The notes: a model not told the origin generated them from the letters alone. A stretch of DNA of 64,000 nucleotides from Mucilaginibacter cryoferens (GCF_014205845.1 NZ_JACHCR010000022.1:71490-135489), one strand, 5' to 3'. Shown: positions 27,472-37,998, counted from the first letter of the stretch. Numbers and translations are program-made.

Positions 27472-30075
27472 ATGAAATTTTACAAAGCAATTCTTTTTGT
27501 GCTTTTATGCACCTGGTCTGCCTTAAGCCATGCGCAAGACGGCGATCAGCAAGCAGCAAAGTACGATCAGCATAAAGTGTTCAACCCCTTATTTTACCCC
27601 GAAAAAGGTAACGATTTCAGGAATGCAGGTGGTGCACCCGGTTCTAAATATTGGCAAAACCGGGCCGATTATAAGCTGGATGTTACGCTGGATACCGCGA
27701 AAAACCGCATTGATGGCTCCGTAGTAATAACCTACACCAACAACAGCCCAGATGCGCTTACCTTTTTATGGTTGCAAGACGATCAGAATATTTATAGGGA
27801 AGATTCAAGGGCCGAGGCTACTACGGCGGCAAAGGATGGGCGTTTTGCCAACCGCAGCTATACCAAAGGTGATGAAATAAAAGCCATCTACATTATAAAA
27901 AACGGCAAAACAACTAAGGCCGATTACCTGGTTACAGATACCCGCCTGCAAATAAAACTTAAAGATTCGCTAAAGGCCGAAGGCAGCAAACTGCAAATTA
28001 AAATAGAATACGGCTTTGAGATACCTAAGTACGGTACCGACCGTATGGGCCGGTTGCAAACCAAAAACGGCTGGATCTACGAAATTGCCCAATGGTATCC
28101 CCGCATGGAGGTTTATGACGATGTAACCGGTTGGAATGTGTTGCCATATCTTGGTGCAGGCGAATTTTATCTCGAATACGGTAATTTCGATTACTCCATT
28201 ACCGCACCGTCAAACATGGTGGTAACGGGTTCGGGCGAGTTACTTAACCCGGCCGAAGTTTATTCGCCAACAACTATTAGTCGTTTGGCTGCTGCCCGTG
28301 CAAGCGATAAAACAGTAATGATAAAAGATGAGTCGGATGTTTTGCGTGGCGACGATCATCCTAAAAAGTCGATGCTTACGTGGCGCTTCGCCTGTAAAAA
28401 TGCAAGGGACGTAGCATGGTCGGCATCAAAAGCGTTTGTTTGGGATGCCGCGCGCATTAACCTGCCAAGCGGAAAAAAGGCGTTAGCGCAGTCGGTTTAC
28501 CCGGCAGAGGTAAAGGGCAATGATGCCTGGGGGCGGTCTACAGAGTATGTGAAAAATGCTATCGAACTATATTCTAATCAATGGTTTGAATATACTTACC
28601 CGGTTGCTACCAACGTGGCCGGCACAGTAGGGGGCATGGAATATCCCGGTATTGTTTTCTGCGGATGGGAGAGCAAAAAGGGGGGCTTATGGGAGGTTAC
28701 CAACCACGAGTTTGGGCATAACTGGTTCCCGATGATAGTAGGCTCTAACGAGCGTAAATACGCATGGATGGACGAAGGTTTTAATACATTTTTAAACGAT
28801 GTAGATACCCGCGTATTTAACAAAGGCGAATATTACGAGCCTGCCGATCAGCAAAAGGCTGCTGGTGGTTTGTTTAGTGCAGATGCGGAACCTATAATGA
28901 CCGTTCCGGATGTGTTGCAGGAGAACTTTTTAGGCGTTGCGGCTTATGAGAAGCCTTCGTTGGGGCTTACCATTTTGCGCGAGCAAATATTGGGCGAACA
29001 GCGTTTTGATTATGCATTTCGTACTTATATTAAACGTTGGGCCTTTAAGCACCCAACCCCTTACGATTTTTTCCATACCATGGATAATGCCGCAGGAGAA
29101 GACCTGAGTTGGTTTTGGAATGAGTGGTTTTTTACTACCTGGAAACTCGACCAGAGTATTAGCGCCATAAACTACCAGGATGGCGATCCTTCAAAAGGGG
29201 CGCTTATTACCATTGAAAACCTGGAAGAGATGGCGTTGCCGGTTACCATAGCCATAAAAGAAGAAAATGGAAAAACGGGGCTTGTAAAACTACCTGTAGA
29301 AATATGGCAGCGCGGCAGTGTTTGGACGTGCCCCTATAAATCTACCTCCAAAATAATGGTGGCCACTATAGATCCCGATCATAAGTTACCCGATGTAAAC
29401 CCCGATAATAACTCATTTAGCGGCTTGCCTGTACCCCAGGGTGTAACGGCGGCTAGTGTTATTAAAAACTATATTGAAGCCATTGGCGGAGCTGACAAGC
29501 TTAAAAACGTAAAAGATCTGCAAATTTCGTCGGTTGCGTCTGTACAGGGTTCTGATGTGCAAATGGTTACCAGGTACCGTATGCCAGGTATGTTTTATCA
29601 ACAAACGTCGGTGCCATCATACAACAATCTGGTGTTGAGTCATATTTTGGTGAACGATAATAATATAAGCGTACAGCAGGTAAACCACGATGTGCCTTTG
29701 GATGATGTTGCCAAAAAACTGATCAAAGAAAAAAGCAAACCATTCCCCGAGCTGGATTATGAGAAAAGTAGCAGTACCATGAGGCTCGACTCTACCCTTA
29801 AGGTGGTGAATAACGATATGGCTTACGAGGTTGATATCACCATTGCCGATGGAGCCGTTATTAAAAACTTCTATAGCCAAAAAAGCGGACTGAAGATAAA
29901 GCAGGTTATTGAAGGCCCCGTAAACTCGGTAACAGAATGGAGCAATTACGAAGGCATTAATGGTGGTATTAAAGTTCCGTTTATTATAAAAACTGTAGTG
30001 TTGGGCCACCCGGCCGATTTTAAGGTGAAAGAGACCGCGGTGAATAGCAATATCCCGGCGGTGTCGTTTCAGTAA
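27472..30075 (+). CDS. M1-family zinc aminopeptidase, secreted
   Basis: 867 aa from the ATG at 27472, which opens a clean signal peptide ([21 protein letters not shown]); the frame runs nine codons further upstream without adding anything plausible. The zinc site HEFGH is at 412-416 with the third ligand Glu435 in WMDEGFN. The exopeptidase motif reads GGMEYPG rather than GxMEN, as in the gluzincin branch common in Bacteroidota. A C-terminal region beyond residue ~660 ([20 protein letters not shown]) looks like an added lipoprotein-like beta domain. Likely role: periplasmic or surface peptide degradation. Confidence 0.9.
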   Translation: MKFYKAILFVLLCTWSALSHAQDGDQQAAKYDQHKVFNPLFYPEKGNDFRNAGGAPGSKYWQNRADYKLDVTLDTAKNRIDGSVVITYTNNSPDALTFLWLQDDQNIYREDSRAEATTAAKDGRFANRSYTKGDEIKAIYIIKNGKTTKADYLVTDTRLQIKLKDSLKAEGSKLQIKIEYGFEIPKYGTDRMGRLQTKNGWIYEIAQWYPRMEVYDDVTGWNVLPYLGAGEFYLEYGNFDYSITAPSNMVVTGSGELLNPAEVYSPTTISRLAAARASDKTVMIKDESDVLRGDDHPKKSMLTWRFACKNARDVAWSASKAFVWDAARINLPSGKKALAQSVYPAEVKGNDAWGRSTEYVKNAIELYSNQWFEYTYPVATNVAGTVGGMEYPGIVFCGWESKKGGLWEVTNHEFGHNWFPMIVGSNERKYAWMDEGFNTFLNDVDTRVFNKGEYYEPADQQKAAGGLFSADAEPIMTVPDVLQENFLGVAAYEKPSLGLTILREQILGEQRFDYAFRTYIKRWAFKHPTPYDFFHTMDNAAGEDLSWFWNEWFFTTWKLDQSISAINYQDGDPSKGALITIENLEEMALPVTIAIKEENGKTGLVKLPVEIWQRGSVWTCPYKSTSKIMVATIDPDHKLPDVNPDNNSFSGLPVPQGVTAASVIKNYIEAIGGADKLKNVKDLQISSVASVQGSDVQMVTRYRMPGMFYQQTSVPSYNNLVLSHILVNDNNISVQQVNHDVPLDDVAKKLIKEKSKPFPELDYEKSSSTMRLDSTLKVVNNDMAYEVDITIADGAVIKNFYSQKSGLKIKQVIEGPVNSVTEWSNYEGINGGIKVPFIIKTVVLGHPADFKVKETAVNSNIPAVSFQ

Positions 30076-30109
30076 GTATACACTTTGTGTTAGGAAGTTT
30101 AAAACGCTC

Positions 30110-30130
30110 CCGCAAGGCTCTGCCTTGTGG
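30110..30130. repeat. REP palindrome, left of RAYT gene
   Basis: A 21-mer containing the palindrome CAAGGC-tct-GCCTTG. Its exact reverse complement lies at 30813-30833 on the other side of the RAYT gene. Both are followed by GGTCTGAAAT-type sequence. The arrangement is the classic REP doublet around a REP-associated transposase. Confidence 0.88.
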
Positions 30131-30238
30131 ACGTTTGCAAGGTCTGAAATGTGTGTCGGATTTTATAGTTATTGGATTTCCAGTAATTAAAATAGTTTCA
30201 ATATCGCTGCTTATTGATAATGATTTATATTTTTAAAC

Positions 30239-30784
30239 ATGAGTCGTAATTACAAATTTAAAAATCCGGAAGGATTGTATTTCGTAAGTTTTGCTACCGT
30301 GTTTTGGGTAGATGTTTTTGTACGATTGGAATATTTTGACTGCATAGTGCAAAATCTGAATTATTGTGTGGCCAACAAGGGGATGGAAATTTACGCATGG
30401 TGTGTAATGCCAAGCCATGTGCATTTGGTGTTCAAATCGACAGTTCAAAAACCAGAAGATTTAATAAGAGATTTTAAATCATTTACGTCGAAAGCCCTAA
30501 TTAAATTGATAAGAGAGAATAATCAGGAAAGCAGGCAGGAGTGGCTATTAAATTCTTTTAAAAAGGCGGCTAAAAGCAATAGTAATAATACTGATAATCA
30601 ATTTTGGCAACAACATAATAAGCCCGTTGAATTATGGAGTTCTGCTGTTATTGAGCAAAAAATAAACTACACTCACAACAACCCGGTTGTTGCCGGATTT
30701 GTGGACCGCGATTATCAATATTTACATAGTAGTGCTCGTGATTATTCCGGAATTAAGGGGCTTGTAGATGTGATAATCGCTTAG
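30239..30784 (+). CDS. REP-associated tyrosine transposase (RAYT, IS200/Y1-like)
   Basis: 181 aa. The HUH motif is H60-V-H62 in CVMPSHVHLVF. The catalytic tyrosine is Tyr144 in KINYTHNNPV. The opening (KNPEGLYFVSFATV) matches RAYT proteins. These are single-copy, domesticated relatives of IS200/IS605 transposases that act on REP palindromes as single strands. Both active-site elements are intact and the gene is bracketed by perfect inverted REPs (30110-30130 and 30813-30833), which supports activity now or recently. It lies between two unrelated housekeeping genes. Confidence 0.92.
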   Translation: MSRNYKFKNPEGLYFVSFATVFWVDVFVRLEYFDCIVQNLNYCVANKGMEIYAWCVMPSHVHLVFKSTVQKPEDLIRDFKSFTSKALIKLIRENNQESRQEWLLNSFKKAAKSNSNNTDNQFWQQHNKPVELWSSAVIEQKINYTHNNPVVAGFVDRDYQYLHSSARDYSGIKGLVDVIIA

Positions 30785-30812
30785 CCAAGATGGTGTACAC
30801 TTTGCACGTTGG

Positions 30813-30889
30813 CCACAAGGCAGAGCCTTGCGGTAGCATTGTAATATTCGCTACCTTCTACCTTGTGGAGGTCTGCATGGTCTGAAATA
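30813..30889. repeat. REP palindrome and second degenerate copy, right of RAYT gene
   Basis: 30813-30833 is the perfect reverse complement of the left REP. A second, partial unit (ACCTTGTGGAGGTCTGCATG, about 30860-30889) follows in the orientation of the left copy and again ends in GGTCTGAAAT. Confidence 0.85.
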
Positions 30890-30895
30890 TAGGTG

Positions 30896-32395
30896 TTAAA
30901 CCAGTCCCAGTGCTTTGCTTGTGCGCTCACGCGTGGCAACGCTCAATGCTTCGTCGTTTGATAACGATTGGCCGTATGATGGGATCATCAGTTTCAGTTT
31001 TTCTTGCCACGCCGTGGTTTTAATGTGCGTTTTAAAGCAACGCTCAATCAGATGGATCATAATGGGTACCGATGTAGATGCGCCGGGCGAGGCGCCCAAC
31101 AATGCCGAAATGCTGCCATCTGCCGATGTTACTACTTCGGTACCAAATTCCAATACGCCGGTATGTTTTGCATCTTTCTTGATCACTTGTACGCGCTGGC
31201 CGGCAATGTCTAAGTTCCACTCTTCGGCTTTCGCTGTTGGCAGGTACTCTTGCAGGGCTTTAAGCCTGTCGGCAGGCGATTGTAGTACCTGGCTGATAAG
31301 GTATTTGGTTAGCGGCCAGTTATCGCGGCCTACAGCCAGTAAGGGCAAAATGTTATTAAGTTTAATTGATCCAAAAAGATCAAACAGGGAGCCTTTCTTT
31401 AAGAAACGGGTAGAGAAGCCGGCGTAAGGGCCAAACAGCAGTTCGCGTTTGCCATCAATCATCCGGGTATCCAGGTGCGGTACCGACATTGGGGGCGAAC
31501 CTACTGATGCTTTACCGTAAACCTTGGCTTCGTGGCGTTTAATTACGTCGGGGTTATTACAAACCAGCCATTGCCCGCTTACCGGGAAACCGCCAAAGCC
31601 TTTGCTTTCTTTTATGCCAGATTTTTGCAGCAGGGGCAAAGCGCCGCCACCTGCGCCAACAAAAACAAATTTGCTGGTGAATTTTCTTTTATTACCGGTA
31701 TTTTTGTCTTTTACGGTAACCAGCCAGCTGCCATCTTTATTGCGTTTTAGGTTGGTTACATCGTGGTTAAGGCTTAAGTTAATACCTGATTTTTGCTTAA
31801 GGTTATTAATTAAAATGCTGGTTAGGCTGCCAAAGTTTACATCGGTGCCAATATCCATAAAGGTGGCAGATACGGCTTCGTTTTCGTCGCGACCTTCCAT
31901 CACCAGCGGAATCCATTTTTTTATCTGGGCTTTATCTTCCGCGTATTCCATCCCCTTAAAAAAATGATGTTTGGTTAGCGCCTGCTGGCGTTTTTTTAAA
32001 TAGTTTACATTCTCGGCCCCCCAAACAAAACTCATGTGTGGCACTTTGCGGATAAAGCTTTGGGGCGAGGTGATATATTTTTGATCGATAAGATAAGTCC
32101 AAAACTCTTTGCTTATCTCAAATTGCTCGGCAATTTTAATGGCCTTTTTTATTTCAACAGTACCATCCGGAAGTTCGGGCGTATAGTTTAATTCGCAAAA
32201 AGCAGAGTGGCCGGTACCCGCGTTGTTCATCGGAGCCGAACTTTCTGAAGCGATTACATCCAGGCGTTCAAAAATTTCGATGGTTAAATCGGGCTGTAAT
32301 TCTTTAAGCATTACCCCAAGTGTCGCGCTCATGATACCTGCGCCTATTAAAACCACATCAACTGTTGTTCCCGAAACTTTATCGCTGTTAGCCAT
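30896..32395 (-). CDS. mqo: Malate:quinone oxidoreductase
   Basis: 499 aa, the usual length. An N-terminal FAD-binding Rossmann motif is present ([17 protein letters not shown]). Family blocks [40 protein letters not shown] and [15 protein letters not shown] are present. It oxidises malate to oxaloacetate and passes electrons to the quinone pool at the cytoplasmic membrane face, replacing or assisting NAD-dependent malate dehydrogenase in the TCA cycle. Its 3' end lies just beyond the REP element. The upstream region (32396-32640) is AT-rich with no recognisable site. Confidence 0.95.
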   Translation of the reverse strand: MANSDKVSGTTVDVVLIGAGIMSATLGVMLKELQPDLTIEIFERLDVIASESSAPMNNAGTGHSAFCELNYTPELPDGTVEIKKAIKIAEQFEISKEFWTYLIDQKYITSPQSFIRKVPHMSFVWGAENVNYLKKRQQALTKHHFFKGMEYAEDKAQIKKWIPLVMEGRDENEAVSATFMDIGTDVNFGSLTSILINNLKQKSGINLSLNHDVTNLKRNKDGSWLVTVKDKNTGNKRKFTSKFVFVGAGGGALPLLQKSGIKESKGFGGFPVSGQWLVCNNPDVIKRHEAKVYGKASVGSPPMSVPHLDTRMIDGKRELLFGPYAGFSTRFLKKGSLFDLFGSIKLNNILPLLAVGRDNWPLTKYLISQVLQSPADRLKALQEYLPTAKAEEWNLDIAGQRVQVIKKDAKHTGVLEFGTEVVTSADGSISALLGASPGASTSVPIMIHLIERCFKTHIKTTAWQEKLKLMIPSYGQSLSNDEALSVATRERTSKALGLV

Positions 32396-32697
32396 CTTAG
32401 TATGATACCCTGCAAAAGGTATTTTGAAATTAAATTATACCAGGTATAACCCGGTTTTTGCAAAATTGTTATGCCGATTTAAGCTCGAATGTTCGCTTAA
32501 AACACGCGAAAATTAAATCTGACAATTTTAAGGATTTTTTAGAGAAAAACTACCGCCATCTGTCCATTAATTGCAATAAAAACCATGTTTAAATTTAGAT
32601 AGGCATGTTTTTGCACAAATTACCCCAAGTGTTTTTATAATAAATTAACACAAAATGCAGCTTGCGCTGTATATATAAAGCTACCATTGTAAAATAT

Positions 32698-33246
32698 ATG
32701 ATGATCTTCAATAAGTTAAATACCTGTTTTTTAGTATTGCCGATAGCTATAGCCATTAGCGCCTGCAACCAGCCAAAAGCAAAGCCCAGCCCGGTATCAA
32801 AAGATATTACCAAAACTACTGTGCAGGTGGCCGGTAAAAAGGATAGTGTATTCAATAACCCTCAAAAAAATTATGGCCCCGCAACCGTGGCCGATCCTTG
32901 TGTAAAATGTTTGTTGCAGGTGATACAAGAGAGTAAAAGCTTTAAAGATAATACAGCCAACTTATCGGCCCAGGATATTAATTATACTGTTAACTGGGTA
33001 AAAGCCTCAGATCCTTCAGTAAAACCAGATACAAGTAATAAAACCAATGCTGTAAGGGTGGATGTTAAAAAAACAGAAGATGGGGAGGATAAAAAGCTTT
33101 GCTCGTATGTGTACAATAACACAGATGGCACCATGTACCTCATCAACGCCCAAAACAAAATGGAACACGCGGTATCAAGCATTACGCCGGAGTTACTTAA
33201 AAAGATCCGTAACAGCTGCTATTGGGGAGTTGCATCGGGGAAGTAG
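32698..33246 (+). CDS. Hypothetical lipoprotein
   Basis: About 182 aa. Two adjacent ATGs (32698, 32701) open a lipoprotein signal ending in the lipobox IAISAC-N, so it is probably membrane-anchored in the periplasm or on the outer membrane. A Lys/Pro/Ser-rich linker (QPKAKPSPVSKDITKTTVQV) is followed by a globular part with two near-terminal cysteines (DPCVKCLLQV and NSCYWG) that could pair. I do not recognise the family. Copies of repeat B follow the stop within ten bases. Confidence 0.7.
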   Translation: MMIFNKLNTCFLVLPIAIAISACNQPKAKPSPVSKDITKTTVQVAGKKDSVFNNPQKNYGPATVADPCVKCLLQVIQESKSFKDNTANLSAQDINYTVNWVKASDPSVKPDTSNKTNAVRVDVKKTEDGEDKKLCSYVYNNTDGTMYLINAQNKMEHAVSSITPELLKKIRNSCYWGVASGK

Positions 33247-33251
33247 GGTTT

Positions 33252-33288
33252 AGATGTGCAGATGGGGGGATTTCAGATGTGCAGATGA
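33252..33288. repeat. Dispersed repeat B, one-sided copies
   Basis: GATGTGCAGATG and GATTTCAGATGTGCAGATG follow the lipoprotein stop codon. They match the left arm of the pair at 14187-14209. No inverted partner is seen here. Confidence 0.7.
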
Positions 33289-33299
33289 TTATAAGATTT

Positions 33300-33396
33300 T
33301 GTCATTGAGGAACGAAGCAATCGCGTAATTATACACAACGCATATAAAAGTCTGCTCTGTAAGGCTACGAGATTGCTTCGTTCCTCGCAATGACAA
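33300..33396. repeat. Inverted pair of dispersed repeat E
   Basis: The left arm (33300-33322, GTCATTGAGGAACGAAGCAATC) and right arm (33370-33396) are inverted copies that differ by a two-base indel. The word TTGCGAGGAACGAAGCAATC is familiar to me as a widespread intergenic repeat in several phyla. Together with 33252-33288 and the terminator at 33484 it accounts for the 33247-33557 gap. Confidence 0.8.
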
Positions 33397-33483
33397 AGTT
33401 TTAAGGTTTTGATTGTGAGATATTTATTCGTATTCTCTTAGAAATTGCCTTAATGAGTATTCATAAGCCTGGCAGGCTAAAAC

Positions 33484-33513
33484 AAAAAAAGCGATGAGCA
33501 CATACTCACCGCT
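33484..33513 (-). terminator. Rho-independent terminator after arginine decarboxylase gene
   Basis: On the minus strand a 9-bp stem with one G-T pair (33505-33513 with 33490-33498, loop of six) is followed by seven Ts. Confidence 0.88.
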
Positions 33514-33557
33514 TAAAATATCTCACCGCTAACTGCCGGCTAAAAACTGCCAGCTGG

Positions 33558-34952
33558 CTAGGTAGTATAACCCAGTATCTTTAATACCTGTTTACTGTTT
33601 TGCTCTTCGCCAAATACTTCAAAGTTGAATGTTTCGTCGCGGTTGCGGCGAATGATTACGTGTTTTGGTGAGGGTAACAAACAGTGATGGATACCGCCGT
33701 AGCCGCTTAGTACTTCCTGGTAGGCGCCTGTATTAAAGAAGCCTAAGTATTGTACTTTACGGGTTTTAGGCATAAATACGCTGTTCATGTGTGCTTCCTG
33801 ATTGTAATAATCCTGCCCGTCGCAGGTGATACCGCCAAGGTTTACACGCTCGTATTCGCTATCCCAGTTGTTAACCGGTAATAAAATATATTTTTGGTTA
33901 AGCGCCCAAACATCCGGCAGGTTGGTGATAAACGAACCATCCAACATTAACCAGCGTTCCCGATCATTTTGTTGTTTACGCCCTAATACCTTGTACAGGA
34001 TGCCCGAAGCTTCGGCCACAGTGTATTTACCAAACTCGGTAATAATATCGGGTTCCATGGTATCGTGCTCGGCACAGATCTCTTTAATACGGCTCACAAT
34101 CTCGTTGATCATGTACTCGTAATCGAAATCGAAAACCAACGAATCTTTAAACGGCATACCGCCGCCAATATCAAGGGTATCCAAATGTGGATTGATCTTT
34201 TTAAACTTGCAATAAAGTGTTACGTATTTCTCCAGCTCGTTCCAGTAATAAGGTGTATCAGAAATACCCGAGTTAATGAAGAAATGTAGCAGCTTAACCT
34301 GGAAGTTGGGATTATCTTCAATTTTATTGTGATAAAAATCGATAATATCCTCCATGCGTATACCTAAACGAGAGGTATAAAACTGAGAATCGGGCTGCTC
34401 TTCAGCCGCAATACGGATGCCCAGGTTACATGGGGTTTCCATCTCAATTTCGTCGTCGTAAAGGTTAAATTCCTCTTTGTTATCCAATACTGGGATGATG
34501 TTTTTAAAACCATCGTGCAGCATATCAATAATATATGTTTTGTATTGGAAGGTTTTAAAACCGTTACATATCACGGTAATATCCTTGTTAACGGCACCTT
34601 TTTTCTCCAGGGCATCAATCATCGGCATATCAAAGGCCGATGATGTTTCCAGGTGTATCTCGTTTTTAAGCGCTTCTTCAACAATATGCTTAAAATGCGA
34701 GCTTTTGGTGCAGTAACAATATTTATAGCTGCCGCGGTAATTGTTTTTAACAATAGCCTGCTGAAACAACAGTTTTGCCTGTTGTATCTTTTTAGATATC
34801 TGGGGCAGATAAGTAAAGCGTAGGGGAGTACCGTACGTTTCAATCATCTCCATCAAATTAAGGTCCTGAAAGTATAGTTCGTCGTCGATGATCTCAAAAC
34901 CATCCTGCGGAAAACCAACACTTAAATCAAGAAATTCCTGGTAACTCTGCAT
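33558..34952 (-). CDS. Arginine decarboxylase-like PLP enzyme (alanine-racemase fold type III)
   Basis: 464 aa. Decarboxylase blocks are present: PLP-lysine region YKYCYCTKSSHFKHIVEEA, LDIGGGMPF (glycine loop binding phosphate), DIITEFGKYTVAEASGILYKV, and GFFNTGAYQEVLSGYGGIHH near the C-terminus. It is shorter than E. coli SpeA and typical of the Bacteroidota form annotated as arginine decarboxylase (arginine to agmatine, polyamine synthesis). The amino-acid specificity is inferred from family and from the neighbouring arginine genes. Its own terminator follows. Confidence 0.82.
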   Translation of the reverse strand: MQSYQEFLDLSVGFPQDGFEIIDDELYFQDLNLMEMIETYGTPLRFTYLPQISKKIQQAKLLFQQAIVKNNYRGSYKYCYCTKSSHFKHIVEEALKNEIHLETSSAFDMPMIDALEKKGAVNKDITVICNGFKTFQYKTYIIDMLHDGFKNIIPVLDNKEEFNLYDDEIEMETPCNLGIRIAAEEQPDSQFYTSRLGIRMEDIIDFYHNKIEDNPNFQVKLLHFFINSGISDTPYYWNELEKYVTLYCKFKKINPHLDTLDIGGGMPFKDSLVFDFDYEYMINEIVSRIKEICAEHDTMEPDIITEFGKYTVAEASGILYKVLGRKQQNDRERWLMLDGSFITNLPDVWALNQKYILLPVNNWDSEYERVNLGGITCDGQDYYNQEAHMNSVFMPKTRKVQYLGFFNTGAYQEVLSGYGGIHHCLLPSPKHVIIRRNRDETFNFEVFGEEQNSKQVLKILGYTT

Positions 34953-35046
34953 CCTTAAAAAATTTGGGGCAAAAATGTGATTTTAAAACGGAATAATTGG
35001 CTATTTGTTAGGATAAAATTTATGGTCTGAATGTAATTTTAGAATC

Positions 35047-35069
35047 AGGTAGTTAGTATCAGGTATCAC
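35047..35069. repeat. Dispersed repeat A, single copy
   Basis: AGGTAGTTAGTATCAGGTATC matches the repeat A word seen at 2419 and 11330. No inverted partner is obvious before the ctlX end at 35186. The rest of this gap shows nothing identifiable. Confidence 0.55.
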
Positions 35070-35185
35070 GACGTCTGGACTATCGGACAAAAGACTTTTG
35101 TATTACCGGATTTTTGGACGAAAGAGTAAGCACGAGGATGAAATAAAATTAAAGCAATACTTCCAAATTGGACTCGCACTATTTA

Positions 35186-36109
35186 CTATTCAACCGGCAA
35201 ATGTATTTCGGCCATCATACACCTCGCACTGCCACCGCCATTGGTTTCTATGGTATTGATATCAGCATAAACCAGCTTCCCATATTTTTCAAGCGATAAC
35301 TTTTGCTCTTCGGTAAGCGAGCTGAATGCATTTTTCGACATTACAATCAATGTTTCGCCCGTCTTATTTTTAACTTCCAGCATATTTCCCGCAAATTGGT
35401 TCATCTGCTCAAATGAAATTTCAACCACTTCTTTTTGGGTCGATTTAAGAGATTCTAAAACCACGATGCGCTCATGCGGATTTGGAATACTATCGGCACA
35501 AATTACCGCGAATTTACTGCCTACACACATCAGTACATTGGTGTGATAGATAGCTTTGCTGTGCTCGTCGGTAGCTTCAAAACTAATAGCTGTATAGCCG
35601 GCCTGCTCACAAAAGAGGTCTAAAACTTCTTTATCTGTACGGGGCGACAGGCAGGCATAGGCAATTTTATTCGCCCTATCCAATACCATACTGCCTGTGC
35701 CCTCTAAAAAGCGGTGATCGGCTTCAAAACGGCTGAGATCTATAATATGCCCCACTTTAAATTTATCTTCCAGATCGGTTATAATATCTTCCCTGCGTTC
35801 CAACCGGCGGTTTTCGGCCTGCATGGGGTACAGAAAGATAGTACCATCGCTATGGAACGATACCCAGTTGTTTGGAAAAATAGAATCGGGCGTATGAGGC
35901 AGCGGCGTATCATTTACAACAGTAACACTTACACCGTGATGCTCTAGCGTTTTTACAAAGTGATCAAATTCGGCAAGGGCTTTGTCCTGTACGGCCTGCT
36001 GGTCGGCATCCCGGTTTTGGAAAGCGTTGCTTGCGGCGGTTTGCTCATTAAAGCCGAAACTTACCGGCCTTATCATTAATATATTACTGGTAGATTGGTT
36101 ATTGGTCAT
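35186..36109 (-). CDS. ctlX: CtlX-type citrulline utilisation hydrolase (amidinotransferase fold)
   Basis: 307 aa. It has the guanidino-group-modifying fold: LMIRPVSFGFNEQTA, HTPDSIFPNNWVSFH (substrate Asp), RFLEGTGSMVLDR, AIYHTNVLMCVG (His), and the catalytic Cys in NGGGSARCMMAEIHLP. CtlX is annotated as citrulline utilisation hydrolase; the exact reaction is less certain than the fold. The first five residues (MTNNQ) and the start codon come from repeat D, so the ancestral start is unclear. It is next to arginine deiminase, which makes citrulline. Confidence 0.85.
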   Translation of the reverse strand: MTNNQSTSNILMIRPVSFGFNEQTAASNAFQNRDADQQAVQDKALAEFDHFVKTLEHHGVSVTVVNDTPLPHTPDSIFPNNWVSFHSDGTIFLYPMQAENRRLERREDIITDLEDKFKVGHIIDLSRFEADHRFLEGTGSMVLDRANKIAYACLSPRTDKEVLDLFCEQAGYTAISFEATDEHSKAIYHTNVLMCVGSKFAVICADSIPNPHERIVVLESLKSTQKEVVEISFEQMNQFAGNMLEVKNKTGETLIVMSKNAFSSLTEEQKLSLEKYGKLVYADINTIETNGGGSARCMMAEIHLPVE

Positions 36110-36212
36110 TAGTCAATGGTCATTAATCATTAGTTCGCTTTGTTAGTCATTACTACCAGCCATTAGTCATTTCAAGAACTATTAACGCCCCATGACTAAT
36201 GGCCAGTGACTA
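36095..36212. repeat. Dispersed repeat D with inverted copies
   Basis: ATTGGTCATTAGTCAATGG and CATTAATCATTAG units (36100-36135) face inverted copies CATGACTAATGGCCAGTGAC (about 36191-36210). The left units contain the ctlX start codon and the right units reach the stop codon of the arginine deiminase gene. The same CAATGACC word is tandemly repeated at 57441. Confidence 0.75.
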
Positions 36213-37652
36213 TAAAACTTTGTCTCTTAAAAGTGGCATACTCATACAGTGGAAACCGCCACGGGCCCTGGAAAGCTCTGCAGATGGCATTAAAATTAAC
36301 GTATCGGTAATGGTTTTTGGATCGAGTTCGCCGGATTCAAATTTTTGGAGCAGTTCGTTCACCCTTATTATAGCGAAGCCTTTTTGTTTAAATGCCTCAA
36401 CGGTTTTATCGTTGCGGTCGTAGCCTAAAACTACACCTTCTTTAAGCGCCAGCAGGTTGCAGGAGTCTGTCCATTGTTCACGGGCATCAAAAGGGAAGGT
36501 GTTATTGCCCGAGTAGATGAATTGCGTTTTCTCTTCGCTCTGCAGGTCCTTCTCGCTGATGTTGGTTAGCAAATCTTCCAGGCAATCAAATACTTTGGGT
36601 TTTTTGCCTTTTTTAAATTGAACGATCTCTGTCCGGTCCCTTGTTTTTTTATCTGCAAACCACGACATCGGTTCCTGTTCTTCCAGTGGAGCCTCGGCTA
36701 CCGCCAATGATCGTAACAATACCCAGGTATTGCGTTTTACCTGTGTAAACACGGTATCAATGTGCATATAGTCGCGCTTATGCGGAATTTTTACAATGGT
36801 TACCTTTTTCACCACATCGTTATCGAACAGCAATTTGATGGCTTCATTGGCGCCGGTGATGGAAGTACGCTCGCTGCACCCTATCAACAAATGCTGCGGA
36901 CTAACCATCATTACATCGCCACCCTCTAACGTGGTTTTTTCCTGGTTATCCTCGCCCGGGCGTAAAAAATGTTGTGCCGTTTCGGGGATCTCTAAAATAT
37001 TATCCTGGTAGGGAGCAAACAAAGGGTGGTTGAAAAATATGTACCGCATTAGCAACGTTTCGCGGAAACGGGCTTTTTTTGCCGGCTTGTTCAGCAGCAT
37101 GTGGTTGTTTACGGCTATTCCCAAATCCCGCGAAAATATAAGATTGGGGATAGGGGCGAAGATCATCTCATCGTCGTTCAATGATCCCGAAATAAATATC
37201 TTGGCCAGCTCAACCGGGTCTGTATCTATTAGTTGTTGTTGCAGGCGGTAATTACAGCTTTCGATAGCACAAACCGATGCTACCAGCTTTTTACGGATAT
37301 CGGCCTGCTGCAAAATATCTGCCAGCAGTGTTTGGATCTCTATAACGTTGTTTGATGCATGAAAATGCTCATTGTCGGGTTTAAAAAACAAGCGGTCGTG
37401 ATCATCTTCAACCTGTTGTAATTTGCCTTTTATTTTATCCGGATCTAAAAAATAAAGTAACAGCTTAACGTAATAATCGTACTCGTTGCGGCGCATGGTA
37501 TCCAGGTGCACAATATCCTCAAAAAGCCAGTCCTGTGCTTTTGAAGGTACAACTTTACCCAGGCCACTATCCGGACTATGGATAAGCAGGGTACGCAGAG
37601 TGCCAATTTCGGAAGTTACATCTATTTTAAAATCTGAATTTTTAAGTGTCAT
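36210..37652 (-). CDS. Arginine deiminase family protein
   Basis: 480 aa. The deiminase blocks are in order: EIGTLRTLLIHSPDSGL, FSRDLGIAVNNHMLL, the catalytic Glu of EGGDVMMVSPQHLLIGCSERT, HIDTVFTQVKRNTWVL, and the catalytic Cys in ARGGFHCMSMPLLRD. It is ~70 residues longer than classical ArcA, with an extra helical insert around 75-150. It should hydrolyse arginine to citrulline and ammonia. arcB/arcC are absent here, so the context is arginine/citrulline catabolism with CtlX rather than a fermentative arc operon. Confidence 0.87.
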   Translation of the reverse strand: MTLKNSDFKIDVTSEIGTLRTLLIHSPDSGLGKVVPSKAQDWLFEDIVHLDTMRRNEYDYYVKLLLYFLDPDKIKGKLQQVEDDHDRLFFKPDNEHFHASNNVIEIQTLLADILQQADIRKKLVASVCAIESCNYRLQQQLIDTDPVELAKIFISGSLNDDEMIFAPIPNLIFSRDLGIAVNNHMLLNKPAKKARFRETLLMRYIFFNHPLFAPYQDNILEIPETAQHFLRPGEDNQEKTTLEGGDVMMVSPQHLLIGCSERTSITGANEAIKLLFDNDVVKKVTIVKIPHKRDYMHIDTVFTQVKRNTWVLLRSLAVAEAPLEEQEPMSWFADKKTRDRTEIVQFKKGKKPKVFDCLEDLLTNISEKDLQSEEKTQFIYSGNNTFPFDAREQWTDSCNLLALKEGVVLGYDRNDKTVEAFKQKGFAIIRVNELLQKFESGELDPKTITDTLILMPSAELSRARGGFHCMSMPLLRDKVL

Positions 37653-37764
37653 AAATGGAAATGATCAAACACAAATCTATCAGAAATTATATAACATTAC
37701 GATGCGTTAGGTAAAATTGAAATGTGGTGATTAATATTGGATTAAATAATGATTATATTTGGAT

Positions 37765-37998
37765 ATGGAACTGAAAGTAGAAATAGAGTTTGACGAGCTA
37801 TTGCATGTTGTGCAGCAATTGCCAGAAGACAAGCGGGCTATTTTGGCGCAGGAATTGAGCAAAATAAGGGAACGGCCTAAAGAAGAAGAGCTTACTGATT
37901 TTCAGAAATTATTGTTGAGTGGGCCGGTGATTGGCGACGAACAATATAAAGAGTATAAAGAAATAAGGAAGCACTTAAATAAATGGCGGACGAAATAA
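37765..37998 (+). CDS. Putative antitoxin of PIN-toxin pair
   Basis: 77 aa from the ATG at 37765; the frame also reads from a TTG six bases upstream. It is highly charged and helical (LKVEIEFDELLHVVQQLPEDKRAILAQEL). This resembles small Bacteroidota proteins encoded upstream of PIN-domain toxins. It overlaps the toxin gene by 16 bases, the usual coupling in type II systems. No DNA-binding fold is obvious, so the antitoxin role rests on context. Confidence 0.7.
   Translation: MELKVEIEFDELLHVVQQLPEDKRAILAQELSKIRERPKEEELTDFQKLLLSGPVIGDEQYKEYKEIRKHLNKWRTK

Noticed and set aside
30100..30240. CRISPR-like repeat near the RAYT gene
   Set aside because: Palindromic units are two or three in number, inverted and without regular spacers, which fits REP elements and not a CRISPR array.
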